Shown here: one piece after another, positions 1 to 8,750 of the stretch
Position numbering within the stretch: the stretch's first letter is position 1
Layout of the letters: each line of letters starts with the position of its first letter
Assembly: GCA_913063165.1 (NCBI GenBank)
Contig: CAJXZL010000015.1
Span: forward strand, 1 to 46,799
Length of the DNA stretch: 46,799 bases
Direction of reading: 5' to 3'
Origin: an uncultured Saccharospirillaceae bacterium
GTDB lineage: Bacteria > Pseudomonadota > Gammaproteobacteria > Pseudomonadales > Natronospirillaceae
Position numbers and translations under genes: made by a program
The notes under the pieces: model-generated
The model's input: the letters and a program-made list of their open reading frames with translations, nothing else
Told to the model about the DNA's origin: nothing
Database searches by the model: none

Positions 1-2
1 AT

Positions 3-77
3 TGGAGCGGGAAACGAGATTCGAACTCGCGACCCCAACCTTGGCAAGGTTGTGCTCTACCACTGAGCTATTCCCGC
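3..77 (-). tRNA. tRNA-Gly (anticodon GCC)
   Basis: Read on the minus strand this is a complete 75-nt cloverleaf. It starts GCGGGAA, has the D-arm AGCTCAGTGGTAGAGC, an anticodon loop TTGCCAA giving anticodon GCC, the T-arm GGTTCGAATC-type sequence (here GAGTTCGAATCTC), an acceptor end pairing with the 5' GCGGGAA, and an encoded CCA. It lies 38 nt downstream of the tRNA-Glu gene and is probably cotranscribed with it. The 3' end is only 2 nt from the window edge, so further tRNA genes or the terminator may lie outside. Confidence 0.97.
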
Positions 78-115
78 AAAAAGATACACTACGATACGAC
101 CCTTTTAAAAAAAGG

Positions 116-191
116 TGGTATCCCGTAGGGGACTCGAACCCCTGTTACCGCCGTGAAAGGGCGGTGTCCTAGGCCACTAGACGAACGGGAC
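116..191 (-). tRNA. tRNA-Glu (anticodon TTC)
   Basis: A complete 76-nt tRNA on the minus strand: 5' GTCCCGT, a D-arm with TCTAGTGGCCTAGGA typical of tRNA-Glu, anticodon loop CTTTCAC with anticodon TTC, T-loop GGTTCGAGTCC and encoded CCA. It is the first gene of a Glu-Gly tRNA transcript with a promoter about 40 bp upstream. Confidence 0.97.
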
Positions 192-229
192 ATAGTGTCG
201 TTGCCAAAGGTGTCTTGACAGCGGGGCGT

Positions 230-257
230 ATAATACCAGTGGCTTATTTGAATGCAA
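230..257 (-). promoter_or_regulatory. Sigma-70 promoter for the tRNA-Glu/tRNA-Gly transcript
   Basis: On the minus strand there is a -35 TTGCAT (252-257), a 16-bp spacer and a -10 TATTAT (230-235). The start would be near 223, about 30 nt before mature tRNA-Glu. The bases after the -10 (ACGCCCCGC) are GC-rich, as in stringently controlled stable-RNA promoters; that regulatory reading is inference. Confidence 0.6.
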
Positions 258-310
258 TAAAAATTTTGAAAAACTTTAGAAATCATACAATTAGGCGAGA
301 TTAATAGTGC

Positions 311-364
311 AAAAAGCGGCCACCCGACATTGGGTGACCCTCACATCATCCTTGATGCGGCCGC
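311..364 (-). terminator. Branched hairpin plus U-tract: comEA terminator or end of a small RNA
   Basis: On the minus strand GCGGCC (359-364) pairs with GGCCGC (316-321), followed directly by five T (311-315). Inside the closing stem sit two small hairpins, 344-348 with 353-357 and 322-325 with 332-335, giving a three-way junction. It lies about 110 nt after the comEA stop and is the only termination signal I see for that gene. The branched loop is more elaborate than a plain terminator. The rest of 192-471 shows only the tRNA promoter. Confidence 0.55.
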
Positions 365-471
365 CAATTCCTTTCAGAGTTCATTATCCAATCATGGTTA
401 TGAGTACCAGGATTAGACAACGGTTCTGTGGCGGTTTTTGTCGAGCAAATTGCTCACTTACCATTAGGCCG

Positions 472-771
472 TTACAACGCTAATAAATGTCTATTAGTTT
501 CCAATTTCTTTGGTCCAAACCCTTCAATCTCTAATAACATCTCAAGATTAACAAAGGGTCCGTTAAGCTCTCGAAAGGCAACAATTCTTGCTGCAATGAC
601 TGGACCCACACCAACCAACAGCGTCGCTAATTTCTCAGCGTCGTCTTGGTTAATATTGGCCATCAGGATGGGTGCTTCTAAAGTCGACACTACTGACGTA
701 TTGCCTGCTTCTGCTTGCACGTAAATGGGAAAACTTAAGGTAAGTAGTACTGCGATAATCAAGTTTTTCAT
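472..771 (-). CDS. ComEA-type helix-hairpin-helix DNA-binding protein, secreted
   Basis: A 99-residue protein with a clear Sec signal peptide (MKNLIIAVLLTLSFPIYVQA) and a C-terminal helix-hairpin-helix pair: INQDDAEKLATLLVGVGPVIAARIVAFRELNG (about 40-70) followed by GPFVNLEMLLEIEGFGPKKLE (about 70-90). This is the ComEA layout, a periplasmic double-stranded DNA receptor in natural transformation; in gammaproteobacteria such short proteins are common and not always tied to competence. I chose the internal ATG because it has GGAAAGGAAG just upstream and starts the signal peptide; an upstream ATG in frame would add 30 residues without one. No other competence gene is nearby. Confidence 0.85.
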   Translation of the reverse strand: MKNLIIAVLLTLSFPIYVQAEAGNTSVVSTLEAPILMANINQDDAEKLATLLVGVGPVIAARIVAFRELNGPFVNLEMLLEIEGFGPKKLETNRHLLAL

Positions 772-952
772 GGCTTCCTTTCCATTATTAGTGGCTTGAT
801 AATGTCTCTTCCTGAGACAACCTAACCATATTAAAAAACCATATACTATGTAATGAGACATAGGTATTAAGACCTATGGATAGTCCCTAACACACTGATT
901 TCATTAGCCTATCTCTGATTCGGTCGTTCATCCTACTTGGCTCATAACTGCG

Positions 953-2248
953 TTAATGCAATTTTAACCGGGGTCGGATAATTCGATTGATGCTGTCTGA
1001 TAGTATTCGCAAACCCGTTTTAACCCAGCCATGCAGTGTTAGCTGATGTAAGCGATACAGTGAGACATACATAATGCGTGCAATGCGGCCCTCAATCATC
1101 ATACTGCCTCGGGTTAGACTGCCCATTAGACTGCCTACCGTTGAATAGCGACTGAGGTTTACTAGGGAGCCGTAATCAGTGTAAATGTAATCCAATAGAT
1201 CATTTTGGCCATTCATTTGACGACTAATATTTTTGAAAACATGGGTTGCCATTTGGTGAGCCGATTGGGCCCTCGGTGGCACTTGTTTGCCATCTGCCAT
1301 CTTGCACGCAGAGCAGTCGCCCAGCACATAAATGTGATCATCCAATGTCGTTTGTAACGTAGGCCGCACCACCCACTGATTGATGCGATTGGTTTCAAGC
1401 TCCCCCATACCCTTGAAGGCGTCTGGCACTTTAATTCCAGCGGCCCACACAAGAATGTCAGCCTCAATTCTGTGTTCATCTTTGGTGATAAAACACCCTG
1501 GCTCTGACCGTGCGACAGCGGTATTGGTACGAACTTCAACACCGATTTCAACCAATTCTTTGTGTGCAGAGGCTGCAATTCTGTCTGGAAGCGCTGGCAA
1601 TATGCGCGGTCCCGCTTCAATTAAGGAGACTTTCAGCTGTTCTGACCGAAGCTCGCTTAATCCATAGGCCTTCATGGTGTTAAACGTGTTGTGTAGCTCT
1701 GCTGACAACTCCACTCCGGTCGCACCACCACCTACGATTGCGATACGGTATATCGCCTCAACATTTGATTCTGCTGTCCTATTCAATCGTAGCAAACCAT
1801 TCAGTAACCTTTGATGAAAGCGTTCAGCCTGTTTGGGGGCATCCAGAAATATCGCATTATCCCGCACCCCTGGCGTACCGAAGTCATTGGTGACACTGCC
1901 GATGGCCAAAACCAAATAATCATAGTCTAGTGTGCGCTCAGGCAGCACTTCTTGCCCATCGTTGTCCTGCATAGCAGCCAATGTAATGCGTTTTTGTGAA
2001 CGGTCTATGCCGCTCAATGAACCCATATTAAATTTAAAATGGTGATTATAGGCATGTGCTCGATAACTCAGCGAATCGACGCCCATGTCCAGACTGCCAC
2101 TGGCTACCTCATGCAGTAGCGGCTTCCATAGGTGGGTATTGTTGCGATCTATCAGGGTAATGCTGTGCTTTTTTCGGCCGAATTTTCGGCCCAAACGGGT
2201 TGCGAGCTCCAAGCCTCCAGCGCCACCACCTATCACGACAATATGCAT
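953..2248 (-). CDS. ndh: Type II NADH:quinone oxidoreductase (NDH-2)
   Basis: A 431-residue single-subunit FAD enzyme that oxidises NADH and reduces quinone at the inner face of the cytoplasmic membrane without pumping protons. It shows the N-terminal FAD dinucleotide fold ([17 protein letters not shown], residues 4-20), a second NADH-binding fold ([15 protein letters not shown]), the conserved VLGDCSACK near the flavin, and [14 protein letters not shown] after it. The C-terminal basic/hydrophobic stretch is the usual membrane-anchoring part. The ATG at 2248 is preceded by AGGAG at about 10 nt; a TTG 33 nt upstream would add 11 residues before the Rossmann fold and is less likely. It is transcribed separately from aceA, whose terminator lies upstream. 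Confidence 0.9.
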   Translation of the reverse strand: MHIVVIGGGAGGLELATRLGRKFGRKKHSITLIDRNNTHLWKPLLHEVASGSLDMGVDSLSYRAHAYNHHFKFNMGSLSGIDRSQKRITLAAMQDNDGQEVLPERTLDYDYLVLAIGSVTNDFGTPGVRDNAIFLDAPKQAERFHQRLLNGLLRLNRTAESNVEAIYRIAIVGGGATGVELSAELHNTFNTMKAYGLSELRSEQLKVSLIEAGPRILPALPDRIAASAHKELVEIGVEVRTNTAVARSEPGCFITKDEHRIEADILVWAAGIKVPDAFKGMGELETNRINQWVVRPTLQTTLDDHIYVLGDCSACKMADGKQVPPRAQSAHQMATHVFKNISRQMNGQNDLLDYIYTDYGSLVNLSRYSTVGSLMGSLTRGSMMIEGRIARIMYVSLYRLHQLTLHGWVKTGLRILSDSINRIIRPRLKLH

Positions 2249-2514
2249 ACAGCCACTACTCCTAGAAATTTCAAAATCCAATTCATTATTCGCTTTTATA
2301 AGGACTGCACAAGTACATTCGATCCACTTAAGTAAATCCTTTTGTCATTCGCTGCACGCACTGAATTCAGCCCGTTGATTTGTTGCCTATCTATCAAGGG
2401 ACATAGTCGCACAGACTGCACTGATAAACCGCTGACGAGGTGCATAAGGGTCCGACTTCCGCAAAAACCGATACTCAGGCCTGTGTTTGATTCGATCCAC
2501 TGTTTTCTAGAGAC
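2249..2514. other. ndh-aceA intergenic region with a 12-bp direct repeat
   Basis: About 265 bp upstream of ndh with no convincing gene. It holds two exact copies of ATTCGATCCACT, at 2317-2328 and 2490-2501, and a possible ndh -10 (TATAAA on the minus strand, 2295-2300). The proximal repeat lies about where the -35 would be, so it might be a regulator site; this is inference from position only. Confidence 0.35.
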
Positions 2515-2539
2515 AAAAAAAAGCCCACCGAAGTGGGCT
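2515..2539 (-). terminator. Rho-independent terminator of aceA
   Basis: On the minus strand AGCCCAC (2533-2539) pairs with GTGGGCT (2522-2528) around a TTCG-type loop, followed by eight T. It starts 17 nt after the aceA stop codon. Confidence 0.9.
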
Positions 2540-2555
2540 AAAAACGTGCAAATAA

Positions 2556-4142
2556 TTAACCGAATTGGTTCATGGTGTTGTCTTTACCAGAGGCTTTTAA
2601 TGCAGCTTCACCCGCAAAGTACTCTTTATGGTCATCACCAATATCCGATCCAGCCATATTCTGGTGTCTGACACAGGCAATACCCTGGCGAATTTCTTGA
2701 CGCTGAACACCCAATACATAGCCCAACATGCCCTGCTCACCGAAATACTCTTTAGCCAAATTATCTGTAGACAAGGCTGCTGTGTGGTAAGTTGGTAGCG
2801 TGATGAGGTGGTGGAAAATACCTGCTTCACGTGCGGCATCTTTTTGGAAAGTACGAATTTTTTCATCAGCAACCTGCGCCAATTCGGTACTGTCGTAAGA
2901 CACGTTCATTAAATCCTTACGATCATAGGCAGATACATCCGCGCCAGCTTCCAACATGGCATCAAAAACCTGCTGACGGAAGTTCAACGTCCAGTTGAAT
3001 GATGGGCTGTTGTTGTAGACCAACTTGGCATTCGGAATCACTTTACGTACTTCGTTGATCATGGCACCAATCTGGCCAATGTGCGGCTTTTCAGTTTCGA
3101 TCCAAATCATGTCCGCGCCATTTTGCAAGCTGGTGATACTGTCGAGTACACAGCGAGCTTCACCAGTGCCAGGCTTGAACTGAAACAGGTTGCTTGGTAA
3201 ACGCTTGGGTCTAACCAGCTTGCCATTTTGATTGATGATGACGTCGCCATTTTTGATGTCTTCAGCAGACACCTCTTCAACGTCTAGGAATGCATTATAT
3301 TGGTCACCCAAATCACCTGGCTCATTGGTTACGGCAATCTGCTTGGTTAAACCAGCACCCAGTGAATCGGTACGGGCCACGATCACGCCATCGTCTACGC
3401 CTAACTCTAGAAACGCGTAACGCACAGCGTTAATTTTTGCTAGGAAATCTGCATGAGGTACCGTTACCTTGCCGTCTTGGTGACCACACTGTTTTTCATC
3501 TGACACTTGGTTTTCAATTTGAATACAGCAAGCACCCGCTTCGATCATTTGCTTCGCCATCAAATAGGTCGCCTCAGCATTACCAAAACCCGCATCGATA
3601 TCAGCGATAATTGGCACTACATGGGTTTCAAATTCGTCTATTCGTTTCTGCACGCCTTGACGGGTAACCTCATCATGAGCGGCATCAAGCTCTCTAAATA
3701 AACCACCCAATTCACGCGCATCCGCTTGGCGCAAAAAGGTATAAAGTTCTTCGATCAGGCCCGCAACTGAAGTTTTTTCATGCATTGACTGATCTGGCAG
3801 CGGACCAAACTCAGATCGCAATGCAGCTACCATCCAACCTGACAGGTAAAGATATTTGCCTTGTGTGGTGCCAAAATGCTTTTTGACGGCGATCAGTTTT
3901 TGCTGACCGATAAAGCCGTGCCAGCAGCCTAATGATTGTGTGTACTGTGATGGGTCAGCATCATAAGCGGCCATGTCGTCACGCATGATCTTTGCAGTAT
4001 AACGTGCAATATCTAACCCCGTTTGGAATTGATTCTGCAAGCGCATACGAGCGACAGATTCGGGGTTAATTGCGCCCCATGACGCGCCATTCTTTGTTAC
4101 GGTATCTGCTGCTGCGTGAACATTTTCTGTGTAATTTGACAT
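2556..4142 (-). CDS. aceA: Isocitrate lyase (glyoxylate shunt)
   Basis: A 528-residue enzyme that splits isocitrate into succinate and glyoxylate, the first step of the glyoxylate shunt used on acetate and fatty acids. The catalytic loop reads KQCGHQDGKV, residues 217-226, with the nucleophile at C219; KQCGHQ and the length of about 530 mark the long Pseudomonas/Acinetobacter subfamily rather than the E. coli type of about 434 residues. Mg-binding and substrate motifs IIADIDAGFGN and CIQIENQ precede it. The ATG at 4142 has AGGA 8-9 nt upstream; an in-frame ATG 21 nt further up is possible. No malate synthase is in the window. Confidence 0.96.
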   Translation of the reverse strand: MSNYTENVHAAADTVTKNGASWGAINPESVARMRLQNQFQTGLDIARYTAKIMRDDMAAYDADPSQYTQSLGCWHGFIGQQKLIAVKKHFGTTQGKYLYLSGWMVAALRSEFGPLPDQSMHEKTSVAGLIEELYTFLRQADARELGGLFRELDAAHDEVTRQGVQKRIDEFETHVVPIIADIDAGFGNAEATYLMAKQMIEAGACCIQIENQVSDEKQCGHQDGKVTVPHADFLAKINAVRYAFLELGVDDGVIVARTDSLGAGLTKQIAVTNEPGDLGDQYNAFLDVEEVSAEDIKNGDVIINQNGKLVRPKRLPSNLFQFKPGTGEARCVLDSITSLQNGADMIWIETEKPHIGQIGAMINEVRKVIPNAKLVYNNSPSFNWTLNFRQQVFDAMLEAGADVSAYDRKDLMNVSYDSTELAQVADEKIRTFQKDAAREAGIFHHLITLPTYHTAALSTDNLAKEYFGEQGMLGYVLGVQRQEIRQGIACVRHQNMAGSDIGDDHKEYFAGEAALKASGKDNTMNQFG

Positions 4143-4233
4143 TGGCCTGTCCTCGTAAATCATCGTTTGGTTAACTACGATTTAGACTTTACCGACCAGA
4201 CAGTCATATTCCTAATTTATGTTTTTTATTTTC

Positions 4234-4262
4234 ACTATTCATTTGGTGAATGCACCTTTCAA
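4234..4262 (-). promoter_or_regulatory. Candidate aceA promoter
   Basis: On the minus strand a -35 TTGAAA (4257-4262), a 17-bp spacer and a -10 AATAGT (4234-4239) lie about 92 bp before the aceA ATG. The spacer contains the small palindrome GGTGCATTCACC, which could bind a regulator. The assignment rests on hexamer matches only. Confidence 0.4.
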
Positions 4263-4335
4263 AAAAACTTTCAAAACCAGACACCCATTTTTTGTTTATT
4301 ATTGTGTTGATTCACCCACAGCCAGCGCGACAAAC

Positions 4336-4361
4336 AAAAAAAAACGGCCAAAATGGCCGTT
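4336..4361 (-). terminator. Rho-independent terminator of the agmatinase-family gene
   Basis: On the minus strand AACGGCCA (4354-4361) pairs with TGGCCGTT (4343-4350) and nine T follow (4336-4344). It begins 24 nt after the stop codon at 4386. Confidence 0.9.
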
Positions 4362-4385
4362 GATACCTGCTATGAAGTGGGGTAA

Positions 4386-5303
4386 TCAGCCACCCTTTCT
4401 GTGTGCCAGCATATAGAGCAGGTCTAGGCCGATCGTGGCCGCAGCCAATGAAGTCACTTCTGCATGGTCATAGCAAGGTGCTACCTCCACGACATCCATT
4501 CCCACAATATTGAGGTCCGCCAAACCGCGCACGATAGCCAAAGCACGGTCGCTGGTTAGACCGCCGACGACGGGGGTTCCAGTACCTGGCGCATACGCAG
4601 GATCCAAGCAATCGATATCAAATGTGAGGTATACAGGTGCATCACCCACACGTGCTTTGATGTGGGCAATGGCATCTTCTGCACTGTGATCATTCACCCA
4701 GCGTGCATCCAATACACTGAATGGGTGTTTGGATTCATCATATTCCGTGCGAATGCCAACCTGTACGGATTTACTCGGATCGATCAACCCTTCTATCGGT
4801 GCAAAATGGAACATGGCGCCATGGTTATAGCGGCTCGGATTACCTTCTTCAGTATCGGTATGCGCATCAAAATGTACCAATGCCATGGTACCGTGATGCT
4901 TTGCGTGCGCCCGCAGTAAAGGCAAGGTAACAAAGTGGTCACCACCAAAGCTTAGCAATGTCTTGCCTTGCGACAATATATGGTCGGCGGTTTCAACCAC
5001 GGCCTCTATCATGGATTCACTTTCACCGGTCAAAAAGTCTACGTCACCATAGTCAACGACGTTGATACGCTCAAAGGCATCAAATTTCCAAGGCCAACGC
5101 TTATATTCCCACCGCAAATTGACTGATGCCGACCGAACACCCTGAGGCCCCTGCCTACTGCCTGAACGTCCGGTAGTAGCCATGTCATAAGGGATACCCA
5201 AAACAACGGCATCTGCATCCGTCAGGTCACGGGATACTGGCAATCCTAAAAACCCGAAATTATTACCATACATAGAATCAAATCGAACTTGCTCTTTTGA
5301 CAT
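4386..5303 (-). CDS. speB: Agmatinase-family ureohydrolase (SpeB-like)
   Basis: A 305-residue binuclear manganese hydrolase of the arginase/agmatinase family; agmatinase turns agmatine into putrescine and urea. The metal-binding motifs are all present: GGDH (120-123), DAHTD (146-150) and DIDCLDP (229-235). Length matches E. coli SpeB (306). The ATG follows AGGTGG at 6 nt. It is monocistronic with its own terminator and no speA lies beside it, so guanidinobutyrase or a related amidinohydrolase remains possible; the sequence alone does not separate these substrates. Confidence 0.8.
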   Translation of the reverse strand: MSKEQVRFDSMYGNNFGFLGLPVSRDLTDADAVVLGIPYDMATTGRSGSRQGPQGVRSASVNLRWEYKRWPWKFDAFERINVVDYGDVDFLTGESESMIEAVVETADHILSQGKTLLSFGGDHFVTLPLLRAHAKHHGTMALVHFDAHTDTEEGNPSRYNHGAMFHFAPIEGLIDPSKSVQVGIRTEYDESKHPFSVLDARWVNDHSAEDAIAHIKARVGDAPVYLTFDIDCLDPAYAPGTGTPVVGGLTSDRALAIVRGLADLNIVGMDVVEVAPCYDHAEVTSLAAATIGLDLLYMLAHRKGG

Positions 5304-5466
5304 TCGGCCACCTATTCAAAAAGGGGAAACTGAAAATTTTGGTTGCCGCATTGTAACCAATGTGCGGCGTGCGTCGCCATGAAATTATTCAGTGGCATTA
5401 AAAATAGCGCCAGTGCAGCCATTGTATGTCATCCCGCATTTTCAGGCAGCATGTCGCAGCGTCACT

Positions 5467-5475
5467 TGCTATACT
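5467..5475 (+). promoter_or_regulatory. Possible extended -10 promoter for the CDF transporter gene
   Basis: TGC TATACT forms an extended -10 about 70 bp before the CDF start codon, without a good -35. The intergenic stretch 5304-5545 also contains an imperfect hairpin, GCCGCA...TGCGGC near 5345-5368, in the upstream region of the divergent agmatinase gene. Confidence 0.3.
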
Positions 5476-5545
5476 GACGCATCAAAAGAATAAGAGGTGA
5501 TGGCTCTGATCAAAGCGCCTCACCCATGCCCAATGAAGGACACCA

Positions 5546-6712
5546 ATGACCACCCAAAAAATTTCGCCACAGGCTCAAGCGCGCCAAAAAGCCATCCGTG
5601 ACATCACGGTTTATGGGATGATTATGGATGCCATTTTGTCGGCCATCAAAATCGCTACTGGCTTCATCACCATGTCGACCGCTTTAGTTGCCGATGGTCT
5701 CCACTCATTGAGCGACATGGTTACCGACATATTCGTGTTGATTGTTAACCGCTATGCACACAATGACCCTGATGATGATCATCCTTATGGTCACGCCCGT
5801 TACGAAACCGTAGGCACCCTCATCCTTGGCTTATCATTAATCACTGTCGGCTTGTTTATGGCCAATAACTATCTGATGCAGCTGATTAACAACACCATTA
5901 CCACCCATGCCAGCACTTGGGCTTTAGCCATCGCAGCCTTATCGATCGCCGGTAAAGAATGGCAATATCGATTCACGCTAAAAGTGGCCAAGAAAGTGCG
6001 ATCAACATTACTAGAAGCCAATGCGTGGCATAGCCGCAGTGATGCATTTTCATCCGTCGTTGTATTATTTGGTATTGCAGCAACGCTCTATGGCTATCCA
6101 CAGGTCGAAGTCATCGCTGCATTGTTCGTTGCCTACCTGATTGCACGTATGGGTACCAAAATGGCTTGGGGGGCTCTGGAAGAGCTCATGGATAAGGGCT
6201 TAGAGAAGGGACAGCAAGATGCTTTATTAGATGCCCTTGTTCGTATCCCTAGCATCATCAATGTGCACCAGTTACGAACGCGGCGTATGAGCAATCACAT
6301 ATTACTGGATGCCCATGTGCAGGTAGCCCCCGATATTTCGGTGTCGGAAGGCCATCAAATCAACGAATTTGCCATGTCTAAATTGCGTAAAATTGAGCCT
6401 GACTTAAAAGACATCACACTGCATATCGACCATGAAGAAGATGATGATTTTAACGAAGGTGGACCGTTAGCGCCGCTTCGACCAGAAATAGAAGCCTATC
6501 TTGCGCGCTATGTGCACCTCAATCGTTACCATGAAATGACGGTTCACTATGACCAACAAACGGTGCAGTTGGTACTGCTGTTTGAAGCAACGCCTGATGC
6601 GGCTTGCTATGAAGATTGCAATGCCGCTATTGCCGGTGCCACTTGGCTAACCAAAATTTCACTGATTCAACCCATCGCGTCGTTTTCAGACAATGCTGAG
6701 GACGATCAGTAG
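5546..6712 (+). CDS. Cation diffusion facilitator (divalent metal efflux)
   Basis: A 388-residue inner-membrane antiporter of the CDF family, exporting divalent metals such as Zn2+ in exchange for protons. Six membrane segments span about 20-205. The metal site is HxxxD in TM2 (H53-D57 in DGLHSLSD) and HxxxD in TM5 (H162-D166 in WHSRSD), the His/Asp pairing usual for zinc-type members, with the family motif HPYGHARYE at 79-87. A cytoplasmic dimerisation domain follows (about 210-300). About 80 further acidic/histidine-containing residues (HIDHEEDDDFNEGG and beyond) make it longer than E. coli FieF (300). AAGGA precedes the ATG. Its stop overlaps the end of the convergent DUF2914 gene by 7 bp. 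Confidence 0.9.
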   Translation: MTTQKISPQAQARQKAIRDITVYGMIMDAILSAIKIATGFITMSTALVADGLHSLSDMVTDIFVLIVNRYAHNDPDDDHPYGHARYETVGTLILGLSLITVGLFMANNYLMQLINNTITTHASTWALAIAALSIAGKEWQYRFTLKVAKKVRSTLLEANAWHSRSDAFSSVVVLFGIAATLYGYPQVEVIAALFVAYLIARMGTKMAWGALEELMDKGLEKGQQDALLDALVRIPSIINVHQLRTRRMSNHILLDAHVQVAPDISVSEGHQINEFAMSKLRKIEPDLKDITLHIDHEEDDDFNEGGPLAPLRPEIEAYLARYVHLNRYHEMTVHYDQQTVQLVLLFEATPDAACYEDCNAAIAGATWLTKISLIQPIASFSDNAEDDQ

Positions 6713-7095
6713 GTGGCCGCATAGTCGAATGACCAAGTGCCCAGCAGTGTGTCGCCCTCTAGCACGTCAACACTCCACAGACCTGTCCAGAAAGGCAACA
6801 ACACCTTGCTGGAATATACCCGCCAGCGTGGACCCTTAATTTCAAACTCCACATTGGCCATAACCTCACCTTGGTAACTCCAGCGGTGTGTAATGGTTTT
6901 GCCGTCTGCGCCGACGATTTCGGTAAAGAAGAACACCGGTGACAACTCATTCAAGAACTGGTCTGACGCGGCAACAGGCTCTCGGTCTTGAATGCCTGCA
7001 GCAAAGGTGGCACGGGCCACCCTATTGTCTTGTGCTTGCACAATACCCGTTACCATTGAAAGCAAGACAACAAATCCCAACATTACCGATCGCAT
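6706..7095 (-). CDS. DUF2914 family secreted protein
   Basis: A 129-residue protein with a signal peptide (MRSVMLGFVVLLSMVTGIVQA) and one DUF2914 domain: ARATFAAGIQDREPV, FFFTEIVG, THRWSYQGEVMANVEFEIKGPRWRVYSSK and WTGLWSVDV are its usual motifs. The family has no established function; it is an exported beta-rich domain, sometimes fused to membrane parts. AGGAG lies 6 nt before the ATG. It converges on and overlaps the CDF transporter gene by 7 bp, with no visible terminator for either. Confidence 0.85.
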   Translation of the reverse strand: MRSVMLGFVVLLSMVTGIVQAQDNRVARATFAAGIQDREPVAASDQFLNELSPVFFFTEIVGADGKTITHRWSYQGEVMANVEFEIKGPRWRVYSSKVLLPFWTGLWSVDVLEGDTLLGTWSFDYAATY

Positions 7096-7260
7096 GTTAT
7101 TCTCCTATTGACTATCAATTGGCAAAGATTGCGCATGTCGAAATAGCCTACCACACCCACTCTGTTTGCCAAGTATTTCACTGTTATGGACTAACCCGTT
7201 ACCATGTGGCGATTGAACAGAGAACGGTCTCGACACCACTTTAACTAGGCAACAATTTAC

Positions 7261-7560
7261 ATGACTGCATCAGAAGACAACCCAGTCTACCTCATCGTGA
7301 ACCAGATTCCGCTTGGCCATGTGATGACCTACGGGCAAATCGCCGCTTTAGCGCCTGGTCAAACCGCCAGAATGGTGGCTCGAGCGCTCAAAAACACACC
7401 AGAGGATACCCGATTGCCCTGGCATCGCGTCGTGTCTGCGGGATTGAAGATAGCAGATTTTCCGGGTTGGCAGGTGCAAGAAAAACGCCTTCGTGAAGAA
7501 GGCGTGTGTTTTAGGCGTGAACGATCAATTGATAAACGCCATCATTGGATGCCTCAATAG
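7261..7560 (+). CDS. Alkyltransferase-like DNA-binding protein (Atl)
   Basis: A 99-residue protein related to the DNA-binding domain of O6-alkylguanine transferases. The active-site PCHRV is replaced by PWHRV (LPWHRVV, about residues 57-63), so it cannot transfer the alkyl group; known Atl proteins bind O6-alkylguanine, flip it and pass it to nucleotide excision repair. The helix-turn-helix part is VNQIPLGHVMTYGQIAALA. The start has only a weak ribosome site (AGG about 11 nt upstream). Its 3' part carries a hairpin that reads as the terminator of the convergent aroC. Confidence 0.88.
   Translation: MTASEDNPVYLIVNQIPLGHVMTYGQIAALAPGQTARMVARALKNTPEDTRLPWHRVVSAGLKIADFPGWQVQEKRLREEGVCFRRERSIDKRHHWMPQ
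7481..7505 (-). terminator. aroC terminator embedded in the atl coding sequence
   Basis: On the minus strand ACGCCTTC (7498-7505) pairs with GAAGGCGT (7485-7492) across a 5-nt loop, and TTTTT follows (7481-7485). It lies about 70 nt after the aroC stop, wholly inside the opposing atl reading frame. Confidence 0.7.
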
Positions 7561-7572
7561 CGGCATATCAGA

Positions 7573-8661
7573 TTATTTAGAAATATCGGGCACTGTCACT
7601 TCAACGCCACCGTTTTGTCCGCGGTGCCGTAACAAGTGGTCCGCCAGTGTTATGGCTAACATGGCTTCTGCAATCGGCGTCGCACGAATGCCGACACAGG
7701 GGTCATGGCGTCCTGTTGTAATGACTTCAACTGGGTTGCCATGCACATCAATGCTACGACCAGGAATACGAAGGCTACTGGTAGGCTTTAGGGCAATGCG
7801 GGCGACAATATCTTGACCAGATGAAATGCCACCGATAACGCCACCGCTGTGATTACTCAAGAAGCCCTCAGGGGTCATTTCATCACGGTGCTCGGTGCCT
7901 TTTTGCGCGACCACATCAAAACCATCGCCAATCTCAACACCCTTAACGGCATTGATACTCATTAAACCATGCGCAATTTCAGCGTCTAATCGATCAAATA
8001 CCGGTTCGCCTAAGCCAGGCATGACACCAGAGGCTACCACGGTTATTTCTGCACCGACCGAATTACCCTCTTTTGATAGTGCCTGCATATAGGTTTCCAT
8101 ATCAGCGACCTTACTGCTATCAGGGCAAAAGAAAGGATTTTGGCGAATCTGGCTTCGGTCCACGGAATCAATTTTTATGGGTCCGAGTTGCGATAAATAG
8201 CCATACACCTCAATACCCTGCGCTGCCAAAACCTTGCGAGCGATGGCGCCAGCTGCAACGCGCATCGCTGTTTCACGGGCTGACGAACGACCGCCGCCAC
8301 GATAATCCCGGAAACCATATTTATGCATGTAACCATAATCAGCATGACTGGGCCGAAACTGGTCTTTAATATTGGAATAATCTTTCGATTTTTGGTCAGT
8401 GTTTTCAATCAGCAGTCCAATCGGTGTACCCGTTGTCTTGCCTTCAAAAATGCCGCTCAATATTTTCACTTGGTCCGGCTCACGGCGCTGGGTGGTATAA
8501 CGCGATTGACCCGGCTTGCGAAGATCGAGATCTTCTTGAATGTCAGCTTCGGTTATTGCTATGCCAGGAGGGCAGCCGTCGACAATACAGCCAAGCGCTG
8601 TGCCGTGGCTTTCGCCAAATGTGGTTACCGTAAACAACTTACCAATGGTGTTACCTGACAT
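7573..8661 (-). CDS. aroC: Chorismate synthase
   Basis: A 362-residue enzyme that converts 5-enolpyruvylshikimate 3-phosphate to chorismate, the last step of the shikimate pathway, using reduced FMN. Family signatures are present: [18 protein letters not shown] near the N-terminus, [38 protein letters not shown], and [18 protein letters not shown] near the C-terminus. Length equals that of E. coli AroC within a few residues. It follows prmB by 89 nt on the same strand, an arrangement also seen in enteric bacteria, and ends with an intrinsic terminator inside the convergent atl gene. Confidence 0.97.
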   Translation of the reverse strand: MSGNTIGKLFTVTTFGESHGTALGCIVDGCPPGIAITEADIQEDLDLRKPGQSRYTTQRREPDQVKILSGIFEGKTTGTPIGLLIENTDQKSKDYSNIKDQFRPSHADYGYMHKYGFRDYRGGGRSSARETAMRVAAGAIARKVLAAQGIEVYGYLSQLGPIKIDSVDRSQIRQNPFFCPDSSKVADMETYMQALSKEGNSVGAEITVVASGVMPGLGEPVFDRLDAEIAHGLMSINAVKGVEIGDGFDVVAQKGTEHRDEMTPEGFLSNHSGGVIGGISSGQDIVARIALKPTSSLRIPGRSIDVHGNPVEVITTGRHDPCVGIRATPIAEAMLAITLADHLLRHRGQNGGVEVTVPDISK

Positions 8662-8750
8662 GAGTTTTGTTCCTATTGTGTATTGCCTAGAATCCTACTT
8701 GAGCAGACCATCTGTTTCAATCTGCGCCTCTGTTGGCCGAGCTGAACCAC

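Noticed and set aside
215-234. TTGACA and TATAAT on the plus strand, both perfect consensus
   Set aside because: The spacer is only 8 bp, far too short for sigma-70, and no plus-strand gene follows. The minus-strand TTGCAT/TATTAT pair explains the region.
772-952. Small hairpins TGTCTC/GAGACA (803-819) and CATAGGT/ACCTATG (859-878) upstream of comEA
   Set aside because: Short stems without T-tracts or matching promoter elements; too weak to call as terminator or operator.
4175-4207. 10-codon upstream ORF (MTVWSVKSKS) in the aceA leader
   Set aside because: AGGA is only 2 nt from the ATG, too close to work well, and the ORF ends over 30 nt before aceA, so nothing supports coupling.
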